Of a stretch of 64,000 nt of DNA, positions 52,307 to 59,405 are shown piece by piece (position 1 is the stretch's first letter; every line of letters starts with the position of its first letter). The stretch is taken from NCBI GenBank assembly GCA_016806715.1, contig CP060531.1, forward strand, positions 1,783,966 to 1,847,965. Reading direction: 5' to 3'. The stretch comes from Thermoplasmatales archaeon (GTDB lineage Archaea; Thermoplasmatota; Thermoplasmata; Thermoplasmatales; Thermoplasmataceae). The translations under genes were made by a program, and so were the position numbers. The notes beneath the pieces were generated by a model. That model was given only the letters and a program-made list of their open reading frames with translations, ran no database searches and had not been told where the DNA came from.

Positions 52307-53368
52307 TCACCTCTCTCTTCTGTATTTAAGTTTCTCACTCTCGATGGATTTCCAGTCTATGCCGCCATTCGGGCGACCCTGCATTCTTAATGGACCGGAA
52401 TTGCCTTTTTCCTTGCTCCAGATTGGATATGAAAGCATATTCCCAAGAGTTGGAACAGTCACATTTCCCGAAAGTGTGGATCCGGCATACCCAACCTGAT
52501 TGATAGCTCCGGATAGAACTGATGCGGCAGACATCTCACCATATGCGGACTGAAATGATGCAAACCTGTAAATCATTGAATTTGACATTATAAGAGTGGG
52601 TACAAGGGAGGCAAGGGTCAAAAAACCAATTTGCAGAATAAAATCTCCGTAAAAAATGTGTACAAGGATAAGCAGTATGATAACAAAGGTGGGAAGAACA
52701 GCAGACTCTATGAACAATAACCATAATTTTATAGCTACTTTTGAGGAATCTTTAGTCATAAGCAGAAGGCTGAAAACAGGGAGTAATATCATCAGGAAAA
52801 TTATGATTGCCTGCCTGATGATAAGCATTCCAAGCATCGTGAAAGTCGCGATGAATAGCCAGCTAAGAAGAAAGAACTCAATCAGCGCATTAGATGCTCC
52901 AATCTGGGATAGGGGGACAGAGATGTTTGAAGATATGTTTGTTACAGAAAGCAGGCTGTACCAGTTTATGTTTCCATAACCCCATAGAATTCCATAAACG
53001 TAATACGATGCCTGCACTATAAACTGACTGATTTCCAGGCTGCCCATGAAGACTATGACTGACATTGAAAAACGGATACCTAGTTCACCGAAGCCTGAGT
53101 TTTTGCCGAAAGATGATGAAAAGAGTAAATAGATCGAAGCTGCTACAATGACAAAAGCCGCGATTTCGAAGTAAATATTGTTAAACATGTAATAATAAAA
53201 ACTCATGAACGAGCTGTCTTTGGTTAAAAGAGGAAATGCATAGGAAGGCTGTAGCCCGAATTTGACGAGAAAATACCAGAAACCTCCTATGACACCAATG
53301 TAAGCTTCGTCAGCCAGATAGATAATTACCGAGAGGATTTTCGGTATATCTGATAAAAGGGATAGCAT
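52307..53368 (-). CDS. VirB6/CedA-like polytopic membrane protein
   Basis: A 353-residue protein with about seven helices (~10-30, 63-85, 95-125, 160-185, 185-205, 210-240, 245-270) and a polar C-terminal tail of ~75 residues rich in Ser/Gly. The topology and the long periplasm-side loop fit VirB6/TrbL, the channel component of type IV secretion, and CedA of the crenarchaeal DNA importer. Its position between the pilin-like and VirB3/VirB4-like genes is the main support. Confidence 0.65.
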   Translation of the reverse strand: MLSLLSDIPKILSVIIYLADEAYIGVIGGFWYFLVKFGLQPSYAFPLLTKDSSFMSFYYYMFNNIYFEIAAFVIVAASIYLLFSSSFGKNSGFGELGIRFSMSVIVFMGSLEISQFIVQASYYVYGILWGYGNINWYSLLSVTNISSNISVPLSQIGASNALIEFFLLSWLFIATFTMLGMLIIRQAIIIFLMILLPVFSLLLMTKDSSKVAIKLWLLFIESAVLPTFVIILLILVHIFYGDFILQIGFLTLASLVPTLIMSNSMIYRFASFQSAYGEMSAASVLSGAINQVGYAGSTLSGNVTVPTLGNMLSYPIWSKEKGNSGPLRMQGRPNGGIDWKSIESEKLKYRRER

Positions 53369-53369
53369 C

Positions 53370-53660
53370 TTACTGCCCTAATGCCACGTAGTTGAAGATA
53401 GCGTATATTACACCGCTTATAGCGAGAACATAGATCAGAGTCCCAATTAGGGCATTCTTGAGCCTCCCTCGCGCCTCGAATCTCTTGTTCTCATCAGTGC
53501 TGAAAAAACTCAGTGCGATAGGTATCCACAACAGAGCAACAATTACTGCGGAGACGGAAATAACTACTTCCAGGAGCCTGCTCATGGCCCCTGATAACTG
53601 CGCTGTTGCCGTCACATAATTTAAAACCTGAGTTATACCAATATGGGTTAAAGATGCCAT
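53370..53660 (-). CDS. VirB2/CedA1-like pilin subunit
   Basis: A 96-residue protein with the VirB2/TrbC layout: a hydrophobic helix (LLEVVISVSAVIVALLWIPI), a short basic-charged loop (DENKRFEARGRLKN) and a second helix (ALIGTLIYVLAISGVIYAIF). VirB2 and CedA1 pilins have exactly this helix-charged loop-helix hairpin. There is no classical signal peptide beyond ~25 residues of polar N-terminus. It is first in the operon; a TATA box is centred ~26 nt upstream. Confidence 0.65.
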   Translation of the reverse strand: MASLTHIGITQVLNYVTATAQLSGAMSRLLEVVISVSAVIVALLWIPIALSFFSTDENKRFEARGRLKNALIGTLIYVLAISGVIYAIFNYVALGQ

Positions 53661-53680
53661 TAGTGCACTATATTAATGAG

Positions 53681-53692
53681 TTGTATAAATTG
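53681..53692 (-). promoter_or_regulatory. Promoter of the VirB-like operon
   Basis: Minus-strand CAATTTATACAA is centred ~26 nt before the ATG of the VirB2-like gene, predicting a leaderless polycistronic transcript of the four genes. Confidence 0.6.
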
Positions 53693-53789
53693 ATATTTAT
53701 GTAATTTGTTACACTGTGCATTGCATCTGATTAACTTAATGCATAATCAGCTGGAAACACGGGGTGTCTGTCTTTGCCAAGGAAGACAA

Positions 53790-54293
53790 TCAGCTTTCTA
53801 TTCTTGCGAGGCTCATTTCTTTCTTTATCTTGGAAAGACCCTCAAGCCTGGCCTTACTTCTTATCTCACCCTCGGCAAATCTTCTCTTCTCATCTTCTGT
53901 TTCCACCGAGAGCCCGGGAACAGGGGTAGGACGTCCATCCTGATCAACCGCAACGTAAGTGAGGTATGCTTTCGTAGTAAATCGTTCAGTTCCTGTCAGG
54001 CCTTCCTGGGAATTGACGTCAACCTCAATTTCCATTGTTGTCCTGGTTACAAAATTCACCCTGCCTTCCATTCTCACTATGTCCGCTATATGAATAGGTG
54101 AAAGGAAATAAAGGCTGTCTATGCTGCCTGTTACCGCTCTCCGGCGAGCATGCTTGATTGCAACAATGGAAGCTACATTATCGATCCATTCGACGAGACG
54201 CCCACCATAAAGAGCATTGAATATGTTGGTATCCGCAGGCAGTACAAGGCGTTCAATCTTTGTATAGGAGTCTTCCCATTTTCTAGTTTCCAT
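53790..54293 (-). CDS. Acyl-CoA thioesterase (hotdog fold, YciA/BACH-like)
   Basis: A 167-residue hotdog protein that hydrolyses acyl-CoA. The signature region is ADTNIFNALYGGRLVEWIDN, in which Asn/Gly/Asp form the active-site start of the long helix, followed by VTGSIDSLYFLSPIHIADIV. A charged C-terminal tail follows. It is divergent from rpiA. Confidence 0.88.
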   Translation of the reverse strand: METRKWEDSYTKIERLVLPADTNIFNALYGGRLVEWIDNVASIVAIKHARRRAVTGSIDSLYFLSPIHIADIVRMEGRVNFVTRTTMEIEVDVNSQEGLTGTERFTTKAYLTYVAVDQDGRPTPVPGLSVETEDEKRRFAEGEIRSKARLEGLSKIKKEMSLARIES

Positions 54294-54374
54294 GAATACT
54301 CCATGGAATCGGGTTCTATATGATTTTCGTGTACTTCTGCGATAATTAGTTATCCAGATCAGTTATTCACTTTC

Positions 54375-55046
54375 ATGGACCGCGTGACTGACACTGAAAA
54401 ACTGTCTGCTGCGACCAGCGCGTTAAAGCTTGTGAAAAATAACTCAACTATAGGGTTGGGGACAGGCACAACCACACATTATTTCATTGTTGGCCTTTCT
54501 GAACTTGTGAAGAATGGCCTGAACGTGCAGTGCATGGCTAGCTCAATTGATACTGAAAGAAAAGCTAAATCTCGCGGAATAAATGTAATAGACTCTTACC
54601 CGGGAATGCTTGATGCCTATTTTGACGGAGCAGACGAAGTTGAACCTGGGGGAAGCCTGATAAAAGGTGGAGGAGGTGCACTCACGCGTGAAAAGATTCT
54701 TGCATACAATAGCAGGGAATTTAACGTGATGGTCGATAGTTCTAAAATTAAGAAGCAACTTGGAGAATTTGGCGTGCCAGTGGAGATTCTAAGCTTTGGG
54801 TTGCAGTTTACAGTGTCAAACATCGAGAAACTCGGAGCGAAATGCAGAGTGAGGAATGGCTTCAAGAGCGATAATGGCAACCCCATCATTGATTGTGATT
54901 TCGGGGAAATCAGTAATCCGGCAAATCTTGAAAAGGATATAAAGAGTGTTCCGGGTGTCGTGGAAGTAGGACTATTCAATGGCATGTCCACAAGAATAAT
55001 TCAGGGAAAGGGCACGAACTGTATCGTAAAAGAAGTGGGTGATTGA
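54375..55046 (+). CDS. rpiA: Ribose-5-phosphate isomerase A
   Basis: Interconverts ribose-5-P and ribulose-5-P (223 residues). Motifs are TIGLGTGTTTHYFI, DAYFDGADEVEPGGSLIKGGGGAL with catalytic Asp and Lys, and the glutamate/Lys region REKILAYNSREFNVMVDSSK. It supplies pentoses for the transketolase/transaldolase pathway encoded at 19-21 kb and for nucleotide synthesis. Confidence 0.96.
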   Translation: MDRVTDTEKLSAATSALKLVKNNSTIGLGTGTTTHYFIVGLSELVKNGLNVQCMASSIDTERKAKSRGINVIDSYPGMLDAYFDGADEVEPGGSLIKGGGGALTREKILAYNSREFNVMVDSSKIKKQLGEFGVPVEILSFGLQFTVSNIEKLGAKCRVRNGFKSDNGNPIIDCDFGEISNPANLEKDIKSVPGVVEVGLFNGMSTRIIQGKGTNCIVKEVGD

Positions 55047-55047
55047 A

Positions 55048-55404
55048 TCACTTCTGGAACGACTTTAAACTCTCTATGTTATTGTTAATCTCGGCAATCT
55101 TGTTTGATAATTCCTGAATTATCTCATCGAGTATCTCATTAAAACTCTTGGAAAGTTTATACCCATGTATTGGTCTTCCCTTTCCCTCTTTTTTCATATT
55201 GCGCTTGTTTATCCAGCCCTTCCTGCGCAACCATTGCATGGCAATGGAAACTTCCGGCTGCCTAAGACTCGTTTCTCTTTCTATTTCTACGCTAGTTATC
55301 TCTCCTTTGTTTCTGATATAAACAAGGGTATAAGCTACACTGCGCGGAATGTCTGAAATTATTAGAAATCTGGCCAGTTTTTCACTTTCTTCTGAGAGCG
55401 GCAC
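55048..55404 (-). CDS. Winged-helix transcriptional regulator
   Basis: A 118-residue DNA-binding protein. Residues ~18-75 form a winged helix (RSVAYTLVYIRNKGEITSVE, LRQPEVSIAMQWLRRKGWIN), ending in a basic wing (KEGKGRPIHGYKL). Residues ~90-118 are a coiled coil for dimerisation. It resembles the small archaeal TrmB/ArsR-like predicted regulators. It converges on rpiA with 1 nt between; the target is unknown. Confidence 0.8.
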   Translation of the reverse strand: MPLSEESEKLARFLIISDIPRSVAYTLVYIRNKGEITSVEIERETSLRQPEVSIAMQWLRRKGWINKRNMKKEGKGRPIHGYKLSKSFNEILDEIIQELSNKIAEINNNIESLKSFQK

Positions 55405-55485
55405 GACTATCGTCTCATAATATTATAATTGTATATATATTTAACCATGCAAAATAATTTGTTAAACATGACGGAACTAAGGGCA

Positions 55486-55743
55486 TCACGATTTCGCCAG
55501 GGCCTCAAGCTTGCTGATTAATGTATATAGAGCTGCTCTGCCATGTGAAGGGACATTGGGGTCGTTGGATATTTCATCCAGCATAGAGACCGCGGTTGCA
55601 CACCTCAAGTCCAGGCTATTCTTCTGTATATTCATCTTTTCCTTCGCATCAGATGCACTCTTTCTGACATTTTTCGGCACTGATGTATCCTGCGATAGAT
55701 CATCCAGCAGGAATATCACCTCATCGAACAGATTTTTATCCAT
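55486..55743 (-). CDS. UPF0147 family protein
   Basis: An 85-residue helical protein of the archaeal UPF0147 family (VIFLLDDLSQDTSVPKNVRK, later repeated as MLDEISNDPNVPSHGRAALY, so two similar halves). Function is unknown. ATG 55743 has a minus-strand GGAGTGAT Shine-Dalgarno; a GTG at 55752 overlapping the upstream stop is the alternative. It follows the Lrp-like gene. Confidence 0.85.
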   Translation of the reverse strand: MDKNLFDEVIFLLDDLSQDTSVPKNVRKSASDAKEKMNIQKNSLDLRCATAVSMLDEISNDPNVPSHGRAALYTLISKLEALAKS

Positions 55744-55748
55744 TAAAA

Positions 55749-56063
55749 TCACTCCATTATTTTTTTACCAGATTCCTTTACGATGGAAAGGGCCATCATG
55801 GTTTTTGTTTTCTTGACTCCGGTTATTTTTCCAAGGTCTTCAACAAGGAATTTCTGAAGGCTGGAATAATCCGGGAATCTTACCTTAAGAATCAGATCGT
55901 ACTCTCCTGTAACAACGTATTCATCCTCCACATTGCTGAAGCCTGAGATTTCTTTCATTATGCTATCCACGGAATTGATGTCTGCCTCAATTCCCACTAT
56001 TGCCGTAACTATTTTCTGCCGGTAATATTCCCCCAGCGTTCCTGACATGTCTGCTATAGTCAT
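55749..56063 (-). CDS. Stand-alone AsnC/Lrp effector-binding (RAM) domain protein
   Basis: A 104-residue protein made only of the Lrp/AsnC ligand-binding domain (QKIVTAIVGIEADINSVDSI, VEDEYVVTGEYDLILKVRF, GKITGVKKTKTMMALSIV). It has no HTH, so it may sense amino acids and partner with full-length Lrp proteins. ATG 56063 is used, since the 28 residues from an upstream ATG are not domain-like. It is co-directional with UPF0147. Confidence 0.88.
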   Translation of the reverse strand: MTIADMSGTLGEYYRQKIVTAIVGIEADINSVDSIMKEISGFSNVEDEYVVTGEYDLILKVRFPDYSSLQKFLVEDLGKITGVKKTKTMMALSIVKESGKKIME

Positions 56064-56210
56064 TTTTTCACCCAAATCGATTGGCTTTAAACCGCATGGA
56101 TTTGATAAATATGCAAGATTGCGACTTTGCCTTTTCGGTTTAGGCATATATTAAAAATGAAGATAAGGATTTCGACAATACTCGGTGTGTTTGGAAATCT
56201 GTTGTATAAA

Positions 56211-56223
56211 GAAATATTTATAC
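56211..56223 (+). promoter_or_regulatory. Promoter of the tRNA-Tyr gene
   Basis: GAAATATTTATAC is centred ~31 nt before the first base of the mature tRNA, the usual place for an archaeal stable-RNA TATA box. Confidence 0.65.
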
Positions 56224-56247
56224 GCTCTGGATAATTTCCTGACATTA

Positions 56248-56346
56248 CCCGGCTTAGCTCAGTTGGTAGAGCGGCGGACTGTAGAGGGAAGACTGGCAAA
56301 AACCGCCGTTATCCGCAGGTCTCTGGTTCAAATCCGGAAGCCGGGA
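56248..56346 (+). tRNA. tRNA-Tyr (GTA) with an intron
   Basis: The acceptor stem is CCCGGCT/AGCCGGG with discriminator A and the C1-G72 pair that marks archaeal tRNA-Tyr. The D arm is GCTC-AGTTGGTA-GAGC, the anticodon stem is GCGGA/TCCGC and the T arm is TCTGG-TTCAAAT-CCGGA. The anticodon loop is interrupted: after CTGTAG comes a ~26-base insert (about 56285-56310), then A and the 3' stem. An intron between positions 37 and 38 is the canonical archaeal site, cut by the BHB endonuclease. Exact splice points may shift by a base. No CCA is encoded. Confidence 0.94.
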
Positions 56347-57069
56347 TAGATAACTTGGTATAGTTCCGACGCTATGCCAATTTAATACTCTATGTGTCTC
56401 TTTCTTGTTCGCCTGTGGCAGCTTCTCTCCACCCAGTTAAATGCCTTTGGTACAGGAATATCTGGATCCACAGGGCTTTTTCATTTCATTCCCTCCACTA
56501 TCAAAAGTAATTAATGGAACGTCCTGCATTATACCCCTCTGGATTACAATACCTTCCGACCCCAGCTGGCTCCAGAACTCCTTCCATATGCTCTTGTCAG
56601 TTTCTGGGTTAGATAAGTATCCGTGCAGAGCCCACATAATTTGAGCATTAGGCATTTTCTCAGAGTCGTACGAGAAATTGTGGAATAATATCCGGTCATA
56701 CAGTCCCCTCTCAAGTCTCTCATGTATAACATAGTACGGTTCCTGAAGGAGGAGTGCCTTCAACAAGAGAACTTCGCACAAGTTCTTACTCCCATCCTTA
56801 TTGGTATTGTTTCGGAAGAGATCCTCATCTTTGGCCTTACTGAATTTCGGTCAATCGGTCTGTCAATCTGCGGTTGAAGGTCACGCTACCTGGTGGATTC
56901 ATGCATTTCTTGGAAGTTGAAATTTCTGAATGTGGACATCGTTTCGTAAATGAAACGAGCGTGAGTTAAGGTTTCTGAAGTGATCTGTGATTTGAAAAGT
57001 GACAAATCAATAGAAAATGTCTCAAGATAATTAATTAAATGTTATATCTTATGTTCTACTTTAAGATTA
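56347..57069. other. Sparse region between tRNA-Tyr and the SIS gene
   Basis: Apart from the transposase remnant (listed separately) nothing coding is seen. TCGTTTC at 56939-56945 is inverted at 56952-56958 with a 6-base loop. The region just before 57070 is A/T-rich and probably holds the promoter of the SIS-domain gene. Confidence 0.45.
56437..56850 (-). pseudogene. IS5-type transposase remnant
   Basis: The open frame resembles the N-terminal part of IS5-group DDE transposases: a KALLLQEPYYVIHERLERGLYD segment type (here split for length: KALLLQEPYY, then ERLERGLYDRILFHNF), then IWKEFWSQLGSEGIVIQRG and MQDVPLITFDSGG, which parallels the motif carrying the first catalytic Asp. The frame has no proper start (only TTG) and stops soon after the first Asp region, so the second Asp and the Glu are missing. 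It is a truncated, inactive copy next to a tRNA gene. Confidence 0.65.
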
Positions 57070-58107
57070 ATGACTGACGATTTACCCTCGCAAAGGTCTG
57101 GACATCCATATATAATGTACGATATGCTGAAAGATTCTTATAATGGAATCAGGAGCACTATCGAAATCATGGAACAAGTTGACATGTCCGTTTTCAAGAG
57201 CCCGCTAACTATTACCGGAAATGGAACAGCTCTTCATTCAGGCATAGCGGGTTCACAGATACTCGCGAAGACCGATTTGCAATGGAATTGTATCCAGGCA
57301 TATGAACTTGAACACTACGGAAAAGGGGCTGGAACTGTAATAGGTATTTCCCATACAGGAAAGACTAAATCAACTGTGGATGCAATTGCAAAGGTCTCCA
57401 GGTATGCAACTACGTTCGGGATTTCACACTTCGCCAATATACCGCTTCTTAAGAATTCTTACCTGGGCGTTGTAATTGGAAATGGCCCAGATATGTCACT
57501 CTGCAACACGAAAGCGTTTTTTGACAATGCATTTGCGATCCTCACAGTGTCGAAATACTACGGGCATCTCCAACTGGACCTCGAGAGCCTGACCTTAAAA
57601 TTCAGATCTGTGCTTGAAAAGGCCGATTATCCCATGAAACTAATGGCAGAAAATTTAGGGAAAGTTCAAAAAATATTTGTTCTGGGAGCTGGACCGAACA
57701 TGGTAGCAGCAAGAGAAGGTGCACAGAAAATTAAAGAATCCACCCATATTCACGCAGAGGGCATAGAACTTGAGGAATTTAATCATGGTTGTACATCAGT
57801 AATCGATGACAGGTCTCTGGTCATAATCCTGAGCACAGATGAAGACCGGAAAAGAACTGACGACATCGTGAAAGCTTGCAAATTCACAGGGACGAAGACT
57901 GCTGTAATAAACGGAGAAGGCGATTTCTCGTACTCTGTTCCAGAAACAACTGATCCATACATTCAACCTATTTTCAATATGGTGCCGTTATATTACCTGG
58001 CATATTACTTGGCATTGCAGTACGGAGTGAATCCTGATTACCTGAGGTTTGAAGATAAGCGGTACTTGGATTACGACAATATTGTCTTTCCGCCTGGGGC
58101 GCATTAA
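57070..58107 (+). CDS. SIS-domain sugar-phosphate isomerase/aminotransferase-like protein
   Basis: A 345-residue protein with two SIS domains like the isomerase half of glucosamine-6-phosphate synthase but no glutaminase domain. First domain: LTITGNGTALHSGIAGSQIL and VIGISHTGKTKSTVDAI. Second: KIFVLGAGPNMVAAREGAQK, and EGIELEEFNHGCTSVIDDRS near the active site. It probably isomerises or deaminates an amino-sugar phosphate; related archaeal proteins include GlmS- and GlmD-like enzymes. The early MYDMLKDSYNGI is typical of these proteins. It stands alone. Confidence 0.85.
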   Translation: MTDDLPSQRSGHPYIMYDMLKDSYNGIRSTIEIMEQVDMSVFKSPLTITGNGTALHSGIAGSQILAKTDLQWNCIQAYELEHYGKGAGTVIGISHTGKTKSTVDAIAKVSRYATTFGISHFANIPLLKNSYLGVVIGNGPDMSLCNTKAFFDNAFAILTVSKYYGHLQLDLESLTLKFRSVLEKADYPMKLMAENLGKVQKIFVLGAGPNMVAAREGAQKIKESTHIHAEGIELEEFNHGCTSVIDDRSLVIILSTDEDRKRTDDIVKACKFTGTKTAVINGEGDFSYSVPETTDPYIQPIFNMVPLYYLAYYLALQYGVNPDYLRFEDKRYLDYDNIVFPPGAH

Positions 58108-58971
58108 ACTATTTATTTCCTCTTCCTACTATGGTTAAAATTAGAATAATGCCGGGGCAATGGTACCAAGCAGGCCCTCTATTAGCAGAATTTTTTATAG
58201 GGTAAACTCTTGGCAGGAGATGTTCCAGATATAGTGACAGATAAAAGCTATACTTGGATATTTTTCTTATCTTCCCCAGATATTGCATAAATGACTCGCT
58301 TTGTAAAAGACGCGAGCAGACAGCACAGGTCGTAACCATCTTAAAACTCTATTTGTCAACTCCTATGGGCTTATTGGCGATGGACACCAGCACCAGGTTC
58401 ATCAGGTGCAGAGATACCGATATGATCATTGACAGAAGCCCGATCAGCGTAAGAGTCTTTCCATACAGTCTGGAAATAATTCAAGAAAACCCAAGGAAGG
58501 ATGTGATTGTACCAACATTTAGGATTACCCCCTTTCTTCGCCGTCCGGTTCATTAACGCGTTATTTCTTGAGAGTGCTGAGGAAAACATGTACGCCCGGG
58601 TATCAATTGGAGTCACTTATGGTCCGGTTGCTGCAGCAAGTGGATCGGCCCGTGCTCTGTAATCGCTTGGGGCGCTTCTTCTGGTTTCAATGTAATGAAT
58701 CATTCAATTATTCGGTGATGCCTTCTTAGCTGAAGGCACCCTGTGGCATCGATCAAATCTGTCGTTTCTTTTTGCGGATCCATAAATAAAAAATTGACAG
58801 GCTAGTATCAATACAACCCCTGAATTTTTCGGGAACCTGACGTTTCCCCTCAGCCCGTGCAAGAATAATGATGGTTCAAACACTTAACTTAAGTATATCG
58901 CATACTAAGCCCCTATGTTTTTTGGGATTACGCATATCCTTAACGGAGAAATCATAAGTTAGGTAATTAAG
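58108..58971. other. Long gene-poor region with a decayed gene
   Basis: About 860 bases with no intact gene. One decayed membrane-protein frame on the minus strand (58349-58549) is listed separately. Two other short overlapping frames of 80-100 codons lie on opposite strands and look like chance. The last ~150 bases are the promoter region of the hemerythrin-like gene. Confidence 0.5.
58349..58549 (-). pseudogene. Decayed small membrane-protein gene
   Basis: Reading the minus strand in one frame gives a basic start (TGRRRKG), a hydrophobic stretch (VILNVGTITSFLGFS), one in-frame TGA at 58481-58483, then IISRLYGKTLTLIGLLSMI and a second hydrophobic run ending VSIANKPIGVDK before a TAG. Two plausible transmembrane helices on either side of a single stop suggest a recently inactivated gene. 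A programmed or sequencing-error stop cannot be excluded. No family is recognised. Confidence 0.35.
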
Positions 58972-59388
58972 ATGGAAGACAAAAATGTAGAGGAATATAA
59001 ACACTTTGTGGATGTGTACGATAATACCAACGGAGAAGACTCTCCTACTTTCATTGATCTAATTGGCATAATCACGGGTCATGTAGGGAATGAAGAGAAT
59101 TTGGTTGTCCCACTGCTGGACTACCTCAAGATGGAAGTGGATGGTCTGGAGCCGAAACGGGGGGCCATCAGGGATATAGCAAGTGAATTTTCCTCACAGT
59201 TGGAGCAAATGATGAAAGAGCACGAGGAAGGGAAAAAAGCAGCCCACAGACTTTCTGAGCTCTCTAAGGCGACGAAGAACAAGAGGGCATACAACATCTG
59301 GACGAGCATGGAAAATCACTTTCTGCTTGAAGAAAGTGCATTAAAGCTGGCAGAATCTGCAGCTAAGTCTATTCTAACCAAGGAATAA
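58972..59388 (+). CDS. Hemerythrin-like (HHE) domain protein
   Basis: A 138-residue four-helix protein. Di-iron-type ligands are visible in GHVGNEENLVVPLL (His and Glu), EHEEGKKAAHRL (two His) and MENHFLLEESAL (His and Glu), the pattern of hemerythrin HHE proteins. Such proteins bind oxygen or nitric oxide or handle iron. It is 17 nt upstream of NDH-2 on the same strand, so a link with respiration is likely. Confidence 0.8.
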   Translation: MEDKNVEEYKHFVDVYDNTNGEDSPTFIDLIGIITGHVGNEENLVVPLLDYLKMEVDGLEPKRGAIRDIASEFSSQLEQMMKEHEEGKKAAHRLSELSKATKNKRAYNIWTSMENHFLLEESALKLAESAAKSILTKE

Positions 59389-59405
59389 GACCAGGGGTGA
59401 TTTAT

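Noticed and set aside
58254-58616. Two overlapping frames of 80-100 codons on opposite strands
   Set aside because: Composition looks non-coding in both; a third frame with a stop (listed as pseudogene) explains the region better.
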